From: Lachnospira sp. UBA4346
GTDB lineage: Bacteria; Bacillota; Clostridia; Lachnospirales; Lachnospiraceae
Assembly: GCA_002394205.1 (NCBI GenBank)
Contig: DGTC01000037.1
Span: forward strand, 1 to 20,947
Direction: 5' to 3'
Length of the DNA stretch: 20,947 bases
Shown: positions 1 through 9,700 of the stretch, piece by piece
Layout: every line of letters starts with the position of its first letter
Numbering within the stretch: position 1 is the stretch's first letter
Program-made: the position numbers and the translations under genes
Notes under the pieces: model-generated
Told to the model about the DNA's origin: nothing
The model's database searches: none
The model's input: only the letters and a program-made list of their open reading frames with translations

Positions 1-2
1 CA

Positions 3-122
3 CCAATGCAGCAGACACCACAGACACCACCAATGCAGCAGGCACCACAGATGTCACCAATGCAGCAGACACCGCAGATGCCACCAATGCAGCAGGAATC
101 ACAGACACCACAAGTACAGCAG
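3..122 (+). repeat. 27-bp in-frame tandem repeat (9-residue P/Q/M repeat)
   Basis: Four units begin at 3, 30, 57 and 84, each opening with CCAATGCAGCAG, and a degenerate fifth follows at 111. The encoded unit is PMQQ(T/A/E)(P/S)Q(T/M)(P/S). The array runs off the window start, so its copy number is unknown. It encodes a flexible linker and is likely to vary in length between strains. Confidence 0.85.
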
Positions 123-614
123 ATTACTCCATCGGCTGTATTACAGGTACATAAGATGGTAGGTTCTAATTCAGGAAAATTACAGGAAGTTAAAACATCA
201 GTTGAAAATAGCCAGACACAATTGGTTAATAATACAAATGTTAATTTTGGAGAAACAACGGTATTAGGAAATAATGTATCCAGTGAAACAACGGTTTTGA
301 GTCCTAGTATGTTAAATCAGCAGAATCCACATTTAATCAGACGTAGAAATAACGAGAGAATAGAAATTAATAAACCGGTATTCAGAATTGGCAAGGAAAG
401 AAGTTATGTAGATTATTTTATTGGAGATAATCCTGCAATTAGTCGAGGACATGCCAACATTATTACAAGAGAAAATAAGTATTATATTATAGATACGAAT
501 TCGACGAATCATACCTTTATAGAAGGAAGAATGATTCCACCAAATCAGGAAATAGAACTTGAAGCTGGAAAAACAATTAAGTTGGCAAATGAAGAATTTG
601 AATTTCATTTATAG
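3..614 (+). CDS. FHA-domain protein with Pro/Gln/Met repeats and ETTVL motifs (5' end outside window)
   Basis: The reading frame is open to the window edge and the first visible codons lie inside a repeat, so the true start is probably upstream; numbering here runs from the ATG at 6. Residues 1-39 are 9-residue PMQQTPQTP-like repeats, a disordered linker. ETTVL occurs at 83-87 and again at 94-98. Residues about 117-201 form a forkhead-associated domain: RIGKERS (127-133), SRGH (146-149) and the NSTNHT turn (165-170) are the phosphothreonine-binding loops. FHA domains read phospho-Thr in partner proteins. The next genes are a PP2C phosphatase and a Ser/Thr kinase, so this is most likely the kinase's substrate and reader, comparable in layout to GarA/OdhI, where an N-terminal phospho-Thr binds the protein's own FHA domain. 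That functional analogy is inference. No signal peptide or membrane segment is visible in this part. Confidence 0.9.
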   Translation, partial: PMQQTPQTPPMQQAPQMSPMQQTPQMPPMQQESQTPQVQQITPSAVLQVHKMVGSNSGKLQEVKTSVENSQTQLVNNTNVNFGETTVLGNNVSSETTVLSPSMLNQQNPHLIRRRNNERIEINKPVFRIGKERSYVDYFIGDNPAISRGHANIITRENKYYIIDTNSTNHTFIEGRMIPPNQEIELEAGKTIKLANEEFEFHL

Positions 615-630
615 AAACGGGAGATAAAAT

Positions 631-1401
631 ATGGATTATGTGATTCAGGGGTGCACAGATATCGGAAATGTTAAGCAGACCAATCAGGATAGTTTTAGCA
701 TTAAAATTATTAATACACCAATAGGAAAAGTAGTATTTGCAATTATGTGCGATGGTATGGGTGGTCTGGCAAAAGGAGAAGTAGCCAGTGCTTCTGTTGT
801 AAAAGCCTATGATAGATGGGTAGAAGAAAAGCTCATTACAATCACAAAAGATGTATTGACAGATGATTATATTGCAAGTGAGTGGACACGTTTATTACAG
901 GAATATAATGAAAAAATTAAAATGTATAGTAAAAGTTACGGTGCTAATATGGGAACGACGACAACAGCAATGCTTATTACAGAAAACAGATATTATATTG
1001 TGAATGTTGGAGATACCAGAGCATATGAGATTACGCAGGATACATGTACAGTTATGACTAGAGATCAGACGGTTGTAGCAAGAGAAATTGAGCGGGGATT
1101 GCTTACAGAAGAACAGGCAGAGAAGGACCCTCGAAGAAGTGTATTGTTGCAGTGTATTGGTGCCTCAGAGAGTGTTTATCCTGAATTTTTCTATGGAGAT
1201 GTTAAGAAAGATACTGTGTATATGCTGTGTACAGATGGTTTCCGTCATGAGATTACACCGGAAGAAATTCATTTTTATCTGAAACCCGAAAATATGACAG
1301 AAGAAATGCAGATGAGAAGAAATATCCGTACATTGATTGATTTAGATATGCAGCGGCAGGAACGGGATAATATATCCGTTGTTGCAGTTAAAGTACAATA
1401 G
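631..1401 (+). CDS. PP2C-family protein Ser/Thr phosphatase
   Basis: This 256-residue, single-domain cytosolic PPM/PP2C phosphatase is the usual length for bacterial Stp/PrpC enzymes. Metal-binding motifs are in order: GNVKQTNQD (D20), CDGMGG (D41-G42), VGDTRAY (D128), TDG (D202) and ERDN (D246). The usual DH(S/T) motif reads DQT at 145-147, a small departure. The enzyme hydrolyses phospho-Ser/Thr with Mn/Mg and would reverse the action of the kinase encoded next. The ATG at 631 follows CGGGAG at 618-623 and begins 16 bp after the FHA gene; the kinase gene begins 20 bp downstream, so these are co-transcribed. It has no transmembrane segment and so acts on cytoplasmic substrates, plausibly the kinase itself and the ETTxL proteins of this operon. 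Family assignment is firm; substrates are inferred. Confidence 0.95.
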   Translation: MDYVIQGCTDIGNVKQTNQDSFSIKIINTPIGKVVFAIMCDGMGGLAKGEVASASVVKAYDRWVEEKLITITKDVLTDDYIASEWTRLLQEYNEKIKMYSKSYGANMGTTTTAMLITENRYYIVNVGDTRAYEITQDTCTVMTRDQTVVAREIERGLLTEEQAEKDPRRSVLLQCIGASESVYPEFFYGDVKKDTVYMLCTDGFRHEITPEEIHFYLKPENMTEEMQMRRNIRTLIDLDMQRQERDNISVVAVKVQ

Positions 1402-1421
1402 ATGTAGAAAAGGGGAAACAA

Positions 1422-3149
1422 ATGTTAGAGATTGGTTCACTTGTTGATTCGAAATATAAGATCTTAAGTGAGATTGGTCATGGTGGAATGAGTGTCGTAT
1501 ATATGGCAATCAATGAAAAAGCAAATAAAACATGGGCAATCAAAGAGATCAGACGGAATGGTATTAATAACTATGAGGCAGTAAAACAGGGATTGATTGT
1601 AGAAACAGATTTATTAAAAAAGTTAAATCATCCGCATTTGCCAAGTATTGTTGACGTAATTGAAAATGAAGATACATTTCTGATTGTTATGGATTATATT
1701 GAGGGAAACCCTTTATCCAAAACACTTGCAGAATATGGTGCACAGCCACAGGAAAAGGTTATTGAATGGGCAAAACAGCTGTGTAATGTGTTGGGATATT
1801 TACATTCAAGAAAGCCGGCAATTATTTACAGAGATTTAAAACCATCTAATGTTATGTTAAAACCGGATGGAAATCTAATGTTGATTGACTTTGGTACAGC
1901 CAGAGAATACAAAGAACAGAATATAGCGGATACAACCTGTTTGGGAACGCAGGGCTATGCAGCACCGGAGCAGTATGGCGGCATGGGGCAGACTGATGCG
2001 AGAACGGATATTTATTGTTTAGGAACGACATTATATCATCTTGTAACGGGGAAAAATCCGAGTGAACCGCCATATGAGATTCAGCCGATTCGTGAAATTA
2101 ATCCGTCATTATCGAATGGTTTGGAGCAGATTATTTTAAAGTGTACGCAGCGTGATCCTAATAACCGTTATCAGTCATGTGCAGAATTAATGTATGCATT
2201 AGAGCATTATGATCAGATTGATAACAGGTATCGTAAGAAGCAGAAGCGTAAGATGACAGGTTTTGTATCAAGTATTGCACTTGCGGCAGTTTTTTGTGGA
2301 TTAGGAATTGGTCTTCGTGCAGAAGCCTCACAGAAAGCAACGGATAATTATGTATCATTGATTGAAGAAGCTGCAAAAGAGCCATCATATAGTACGAAAA
2401 TTGATATTTACAAGGAAGCGATTGAAGTTCCGGATAAAGCTGGAGAAAAAGATGCGTATTTAGGCCTGATTCAGAGTTATCGTGATAATGATACAAATCA
2501 TACGCTGACGGTGGACGAGATGTCAGAACTTACAAGATATATCAAAAATAATAAGAGCGCATTAATGGAGAATCCACAGAATTACGCAGAAGTGTGTTTT
2601 GAAACAGGAAAACTTATCTGGTATTACTACAGTTACGGAGATTCTAATGATAATCAAATTACAAGAATGACAACATCTGTTGAGTGGTTTGATGATGCAG
2701 TGAAAAACTGTGATGATGGATATATGTATAAAAATATGGCGGAAGTTTATAAAGAAATTGGTGTATTCTACAGAGATATTTCTATTAATACGGTAGAAGC
2801 GAGTGACAAAGGAACATATAAGCCATTTTTTGAAAATCTGAAGAGTATGTTAAGTACAGTTGGAAATGATGAAAAAGAAAGTGATATTGTACGATTAGAG
2901 TTGTATGAATTGTGCAGGGGAGCATTGCAGCAGTATGCGACGAAATTCAGAGGAGAAGATATTGCCAAGCAGGAATTAGATGACATGTATTCTACTATCG
3001 AAGAAAAAGTCAATAAAATGTATAATGCACTTCCGGAAACAAAGAAAAATTCGAATGTAGAACAGGGAAAAGATGTAGAATTGTTAAAAACAACGAAAAA
3101 GCTGTTGCCGGATACACAAGCAGCAATTCAGCTTGCTTATAGTGTATAA
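1422..3149 (+). CDS. Membrane Ser/Thr protein kinase with helical extracytoplasmic domain (no PASTA)
   Basis: Of 575 residues, 11-262 form a Hanks-type kinase domain with all key elements: glycine loop GHGGMSVVY (19-27), Lys41 in AIKEI, Glu61, catalytic loop YRDLKPSN (136-143, Asp138), DFG (156-158), activation-loop Thr171/Thr172 and APE (181-183). A basic stretch RKKQKRK (271-277) precedes one transmembrane helix at about 279-298, so the remaining 277 residues are outside the membrane. That part is helical, with TPR-like segments such as about 315-360 and 425-460, and contains no PASTA repeats, unlike PrkC/PknB. It may sense an envelope ligand or bind a partner such as the giant surface protein of this operon (inference). 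ATG 1422 follows AGGGGAA at 1411. The kinase is catalytically complete by motif inspection. Confidence 0.95.
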   Translation: MLEIGSLVDSKYKILSEIGHGGMSVVYMAINEKANKTWAIKEIRRNGINNYEAVKQGLIVETDLLKKLNHPHLPSIVDVIENEDTFLIVMDYIEGNPLSKTLAEYGAQPQEKVIEWAKQLCNVLGYLHSRKPAIIYRDLKPSNVMLKPDGNLMLIDFGTAREYKEQNIADTTCLGTQGYAAPEQYGGMGQTDARTDIYCLGTTLYHLVTGKNPSEPPYEIQPIREINPSLSNGLEQIILKCTQRDPNNRYQSCAELMYALEHYDQIDNRYRKKQKRKMTGFVSSIALAAVFCGLGIGLRAEASQKATDNYVSLIEEAAKEPSYSTKIDIYKEAIEVPDKAGEKDAYLGLIQSYRDNDTNHTLTVDEMSELTRYIKNNKSALMENPQNYAEVCFETGKLIWYYYSYGDSNDNQITRMTTSVEWFDDAVKNCDDGYMYKNMAEVYKEIGVFYRDISINTVEASDKGTYKPFFENLKSMLSTVGNDEKESDIVRLELYELCRGALQQYATKFRGEDIAKQELDDMYSTIEEKVNKMYNALPETKKNSNVEQGKDVELLKTTKKLLPDTQAAIQLAYSV

Positions 3150-3160
3150 GGAGGAAAAAT

Positions 3161-3772
3161 ATGACAGTAGAGTTATTAAAAAATTTATCGACAGTTAGTT
3201 TTATTATTGCTGCGGTTATGTTAATTGTTGCAATTATCCTGTTCTTTGCATTTGATATTCGAAGTGTATATGGTATTTTGTCAGGAAAGACAGAAAAGAA
3301 AGCAATTGAAAATATTAGAAGGCAAAGCGAAGCAGATGATAAAAAGGCATCTGATAAATATGCAGCGAGCAGAACAGATAAGATTTCACCGTCAGGTAGT
3401 TTGGGCGTGCATACAAGTGATCTTGTGCCGGGAATGAAGACGGCAGATATTGGAACCAATCAACTTACATTTGATAAAAAAGATTCTCATTCTACGGAAT
3501 TGTATAGAAAGGGTGGAAATGAGACAACACTGTTAACAGAAGATAGTAATGAAACAACGCTGTTAACTGAAGAAACTAGCGAAACAACACTGTTACAAGA
3601 AACAACATCAGAAACAACATTGTTAGATCAAACAATGGCATCAGATGGAGTTACTTATGGCGAAACAAGTGTTCTTATACAGGAAGAAGCAAAGGTGGTG
3701 GTACAAGAGGCACCAGTGTATGGTGTGTTATCAGAGATAACATTTATGGAAAGTACAGAAATTATTGCGTGA
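3161..3772 (+). CDS. Small single-pass membrane protein with tandem ETTLL motifs in its cytoplasmic tail
   Basis: I do not recognise this 203-residue protein as a named family. Residues about 12-31 form a transmembrane helix, followed by a Lys-rich stretch (42-73) that by the positive-inside rule puts the long C-terminal tail in the cytoplasm. The tail is low-complexity and Thr/Glu-rich. ETTLL occurs at 121-125, 131-135, 141-145 and 151-155, exactly 10 residues apart, and ETSVL at 168-172. The co-operonic FHA protein has the related ETTVL twice. Phosphorylating the first Thr would put Leu at +3, a position FHA domains read. The likely role is a multivalent membrane scaffold that is phosphorylated by the upstream kinase and recruits FHA proteins; this is inference. 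ATG 3161 follows AAGGAGG (3148-3154), which overlaps the kinase stop, so expression is probably translationally coupled to the kinase. Confidence 0.85.
   Translation: MTVELLKNLSTVSFIIAAVMLIVAIILFFAFDIRSVYGILSGKTEKKAIENIRRQSEADDKKASDKYAASRTDKISPSGSLGVHTSDLVPGMKTADIGTNQLTFDKKDSHSTELYRKGGNETTLLTEDSNETTLLTEETSETTLLQETTSETTLLDQTMASDGVTYGETSVLIQEEAKVVVQEAPVYGVLSEITFMESTEIIA
3521..3640 (+). repeat. 30-bp tandem repeat encoding the ETTLL motif
   Basis: Four 30-bp units start at 3521, 3551, 3581 and 3611. Each opens with GA(A/G)ACAACrYTGTTA encoding E-T-T-L-L. The first five codons are nearly invariant while the following five differ between units (TEDSN, TEETS, QETTS, DQTMA), so the motif is retained while the spacer drifts. 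A fifth, diverged motif (ETSVL) lies at 3662-3676. Confidence 0.9.
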
Positions 3773-3795
3773 GTCAATAATAGAAAGGGAGAAAA

Positions 3796-6700
3796 ATGGA
3801 AAATTTACGAAACAAAAAAGCGTATAAAAGAGCATTGGCCGGTTTATTAGCATTTTTACTGTTTCTTGGCTCAATACCATTTAATGGATATCTGACACAT
3901 CAGGTTCAGGCAGAAGATCCAACATTATCTCCATTTATTGTAGTGGTAAATGGTATTGTTGATGCTACAGCAGATCCGGTAGAAAAGATACCGCTTAATC
4001 AGGCAGATGTTCAGATTACGACAGTAAAACCACAGACAGAAGGAAGTGTGGCAGGACATCCTGCCATAACTGCACAGGCAGCAGCAACATCTGTAAGTGG
4101 TCAGTATGCTTTGACACAGACAGATTATGATGCGTTTGTTCAATGGTATACAGATGAAGGGATTACAGAAGAGGAAAATAAGAAGATAAACATTACTGTT
4201 ACAAGAAAAGGATATGATGGTGCAGATAATCAGACACAGTCTGTTATTGAAAATGCTGCATTTTCAGAGGGTGTAGCAGGTAATTTAATGACAGATATGG
4301 TACCGAATATGTTTGGTACACAGGTGTTTGTTAATCAGAATGAAGATTCATCAACACTTGTATATCAGAAAAATGATGATGGTACACCAAAGGCACAGGA
4401 ACTGATAAAGGTTATTAAACCGGAAGATAATTTTAATGATGATGTAAAAATATCAGATGATACTGCACCGAGAGCAGTGTATCGTGATACAGATTATACC
4501 GTACAGTATTCAACAACAGGAACAGATTATTCGAATGATATTCCAAAGGAAAGTAACGTCGGAACCTATACAGTTTATGTAAAAACAATACAGACTTGTT
4601 TTACGTATAGTAGAAAGGACGTATATGATGCAAGTGGTAAAAGTCAGGGGAATATTGCTGACGAAGATACTATACAATATGAACCAGAGATTGTTTCCAT
4701 TCGAAAATATACGTCAGAGATAAAAAAAGCAACTGTAGATGACTTTAAACTCTATAATACAGATGGTTCAGAACAGGCAGAACGAACATTTCGTACAGCA
4801 TGGAATACACAGGTATGGTATGATGCACAAAGTGTAACTTTTGCAGGTTCTGATGTGGAATATTCTGTAGAAGATACTACTAGTGGAATTGAAGAGTCTA
4901 AAAAGAATGCAGATAAGGTACAGGTAAATGCAACAGATAAGAAGATTACTTTTGCAAAGGAATGTGTAAATCATACATATACAGTTACAGCAAAGATGAC
5001 TGATATGGCTGAAAGAGCACAGTATGTATTGCCATCACTTTCTTATACGATTCAAGTTACAGCAGTAGAGGGAACGCACTTTGGTTTTCAAGATACAGAA
5101 CTAGTAGAACGTCAGTACGGCATGGATACTACATATACAAATGTATATGAGATACTGGGGGTTACAGATGTAGATGTCACATATGAAATTATAGAAAAGA
5201 AAATTGATAATAAAGTAATCAGTGCAGATAGTGCTGATTATAATAACAAAGTTGCCACAATTAATGCAGCAACGGGTGAACTTACTATTTTAGGAGCAGG
5301 TAAGGTTACAGTAGCAGCCAGATTATCTGACGAAGATATGGCAGCATATGGTATTACTGCAGATGCATGCGCCTATACACTTGGAATTAATAAGGCAGAC
5401 GCTGAGATTACATTTGGTGCAGATGCAGATTATACCTTAAAGTATTTAGAAACTCCACAGAGTAAGACGGCGACAGTTACTAAAGGAGTAGGAGATGTGA
5501 AGTATACAATTGCATCATCTGCATTAAGTTCAGGAACTGCGTCAGTTGATGAAAATACCGGAGTGGTCACAGTGAATGGTGTTGGTACAATTGTTGTGAA
5601 AGCAACACTTCCAGAATCAGACAATTATAATGCCGCAGAAGCTACATATACAATTACAGTAAGTAAAGCGCAGGTTGCATTATCTTATGCGCAGGCAGAG
5701 TATGATGTGGACTATGGAATGACACAGGAAATATTCCAGCCATTATCATACAAAGTAAATGGAAGAACACTCACAGATTCAGAAGCAGATAACAAGATAA
5801 AAAATCAGATTTATCAGGGGATTCGTTTTGAATCAGCGAATGTAACGGAAGGATTTGTATTAAATCAGGAAAAAGTAACACTTCCAGAAAAGGAAGGTCA
5901 AATTACTGTGAACGCATCTTTCGCAGAAAATGGTTTCTTTGAGAGCGCGGAGGCTTCTTATGTATTGAAGCAGAAGATAAAGGCTGCCGATGCAGAAGGA
6001 GATGGTACATCGGATACTACATATCTTAAAAAATTTATCGGTTCTGTAAAGAACTGGTATACACAGGATATTACAATTCAGGCAATGCCAGGATATAAGG
6101 TGGCATTAAAATCAGATAGAGCATCATTTGGTGCAGATGTACAAACGGAAAATTCAATTAAAGTTGAAAAATCAGTTGAAAACAAGCAGTTGTACTATTA
6201 TGAAGAAAGTACGGGAACGATTTTAAAAGGTCGTCAGATTAACTTAAAGATTGATAAGACAGCACCAGAGGTAACATATGAAATTGATAAAACAACTCGT
6301 TTTATCAAAGATGTGGTATTAGGTCATGTCAGAGATTCTTATACAGAAAATGATAAGGCAGATGTAAAATTTGGTCATGGTACACAAACTGACAGATTGA
6401 TTGTATTGACAGTATCAACAGCAGATTCGACATCAGGTATTCAGTCTGTGAAAGTTATGTTAAAGGATCAGGAACTTACTCCACAAACAGGTTCGGAAGA
6501 AGTTACAGCAGAAGGAAAGAAGATAGCAAAATATGTTCTTGACAAGGCAGATTATGACAATGTGAAAATTATTGCAAAAGACAATGCCGGTTTGGAAACA
6601 AATGTTGAAACAACAGAAAAATTTGTTGTAGATAGTACAGCACCAGTGATTACAGCAGCACTTGAAGATAATGCTGATTTTGCAACATTGGTTTCAACAA

Positions 6701-9700
6701 ATAAACCAAAAGTTCTTAAACTTACAGTAAACGAAGCGAATTTTGTAAATAAGAGTGATTTGACGTTTGCGATTACGAAAGATAACAATGAAACAGATAA
6801 AACCATTGTGAATGGAGACACATTAACATGGACAAAGTCTGGTAATTCGTATGAGGCAAATTATAACGTTTCAGAGGATGGAACTTATACGATTCATTTT
6901 GAAAAATATCAGGATCCATCAGGAAATGATAGTAATGAGCTTGCTGATATGTCATTTGTTATTGATACGCTTAAGCCGGTAGTAACATTGGATGCAGCAA
7001 AAACTCCTAGCAAATCAGAAGTGCCAGTTACAGTAAAAGTACAAGAAGAATTAGGTTTTGATACAAGTAAGGTAGATATTGTTGTTACACAGGTCAATGG
7101 TGGAACAGAACCTAAGGCTGTTGTATATGAGGAAAAGAAAGAAAAAGAAATTGCATTGTCGCAGTTAAAAGACGAATTGCACGATGCGAAATACTGGGAT
7201 GGTAAGAATATCCAGTTTAAGTTGGTAACAGAGGGAACATATGATATTCAGGTTACAGCAAAAGATGCGTCAGAAAATGCATCAGATGAAGTAAAAACAC
7301 AAGGAATTATTTATGATAAAACTGCACCAACGGATTTAAAGTATACGTTATCACCGGATGTAGAGTTAGATGCAAAGGATTCTGCATATTTCTATCCAGC
7401 AAATGTATCAGAAGTTCGAATAGAATTAGATGCACAAGATAGTGTTTCTAAGGTAAAAGAATATACATATACGATAACGGATAAAGAAGGAAAGAAGACA
7501 ACTTCTGTTGCTGACAGTCAGGAAAATGGAAAGGCAACCATTTATTTACAGGGAGATCAGAACAGTCAGATTACATATCAGGCTGTAGATAATGCAGGAA
7601 ATAGAAGTAAAGAACAGACAATTCCAAATATCATTATTGATACAACATCGCCAGAATTGACAGCATCTTATACATATAAGAAGCAGGTGGATGGAAAAGA
7701 TCAAGATGTAGCTGTAGATACATATTCAGCAAATGATGTAACGATGAAATTATCATTGACAGATGACAATTATTATGAGTCAGAAGTCGGTTTGACTATA
7801 TCAAAAGCAGAATATACACCATTTAATGGGGAACAGCAGGATATTACAGATACATTAAAACAGAAGTTAAAATTTGCAAAGGCAGAAAATACAGCCAATT
7901 TGTATGAAACAGTGTATACATTTACACAGGATGGCACGTATACATTGAATTTCAGATATACGGACAAGTCAGGTAATCAGAGTGAGTTAATAGGCAAAAA
8001 ATTTGTTATTAATCATCAGAAACCACAAATCACAGTAGGTACAAATGCAGATAGCAGCAATGGATATACGAAAGAAGAAGTAACGGCAGAAATTACAATT
8101 ACAGATGATACGTTTGATGCAAATAGAGTTGATACAGTATTACAGGCACAGGATTATGACGGAAAGAATGTGGCATCATTTGAAATTAAAATTAGCGGTG
8201 TTGCCGGTCAGTCAGAGGATATTGTTGTAGAATCTATAGCGGATTTTAAGAATACGTTAAAAGAAGCAAAATATTGGGCAAAAGATGGTGCTAAGAATGT
8301 ATGTAAGATTACGTATCAGACAGAAGCAAATTATAGTTTAAATGTGAACTATATAAATTCTGCGGGAAGTAAAGCTGATGAAACGAAGAAGAAGTTTACA
8401 TATGATAAATCTGCACCACAAGATATTACAGTAAGTTATAGTAAAGATAGTCAGAATAGCAAACATGATTATCTATTCTTTAATGAAGAAGTAACGGTAA
8501 CTGTAACGGATAAAGATATGGTTGCAGGTATTGCAAATGTTCAGTATTCATTGGATGGCGGTCAGAATTTCAATACATTAAAAGTTGAAAAGAATAAGGA
8601 TAATCAGCATATAGGTACATTTACAGTAAGTGCACCTTACCGTGGAGAGATTCAGTATAAAGTTACAGATAAAGCTGGAAATGAAATAATTAAAAAAGAG
8701 GCTATCATTGTTGATAAAACAGCACCTGTAATTGGAATTACGTATTTGGATAAGAATCAGAAGGTAAATAACACGTATTATACAGGCGCAAAGAAGCCGG
8801 AGATTCTAATTACCGAAAGCAACTTGTTTACGGACAGAGAAGATGCTGGTTTGGTATCTGTTAAAATTGAATACACAGCCAAGCCGGGAGCTGAGAAGGA
8901 AACAAAGGAATACAATGCTTCACATTTTAAGGCAGCAGCAGACCATAAGGATCAGTGGGAATTACAACTGGATGAGGCAGATGCAGAATTAAAAGCTGAC
9001 GGAGAATACAAGATTACTGTAACAGCAAAAGATTATTCAAAAAATATTGCAGATGTGGCTGTTGATTCATTTATTATTGATAATACAAATCCAGAGATTC
9101 AAGTTGACTTTGGTAAAGATGAAGCAACACTTACAGATAATGCATATTATTTCCAGAATGAAAGAAAAGCAACGGTTACATTTACGGAACGTAATTTTAA
9201 CAAAGATAAGATTGATGTAAAAGTAACAGAAGATGGCAAGGATGTATCGGATTCATATGCATCAGTGTTGAAAAATTCAATAAAAGATTCCGGAGATATT
9301 CATACAGGTACGATTACATTTAGCAATAATGCAACATACACATTCTCAGTTGCGTATACAGACGAAGCAGGAAGAAAGAATCAGAGTGTTACGTATGTAC
9401 ACACAGATAAAGATGGTCAGGCAGATGATGCAAATGTTGCAAAAGACAGTTCAACGAAGTTTACAGTTGATACGGTTAATCCGATATTAAATGTGGAATA
9501 TAGTGGAACAGTTCAAAAAGAAAATACAGAAATTAACAAGAAATATTATGATAATGATGTAAAGGCTTCTATTGATGTTGTAGAGAAAAATTTCAGGGCA
9601 GCAGGTCTGAAGATGATTGTTGAGTATACACCATTTAATGGAACAAAAGTTGTTACAGAAACAAATATTTTAGAGAAATCATATCAGAATGGTAAGGCAG

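Noticed and set aside
1422..3149. Naming the kinase PrkC/PknB/StkP
   Set aside because: The kinase domain fits the group, but the ectodomain lacks PASTA repeats, so the specific name is not justified.
3010..3459. 149-codon - strand frame across the kinase/scaffold boundary
   Set aside because: It runs against two co-oriented genes with good ribosome sites and has no family features.
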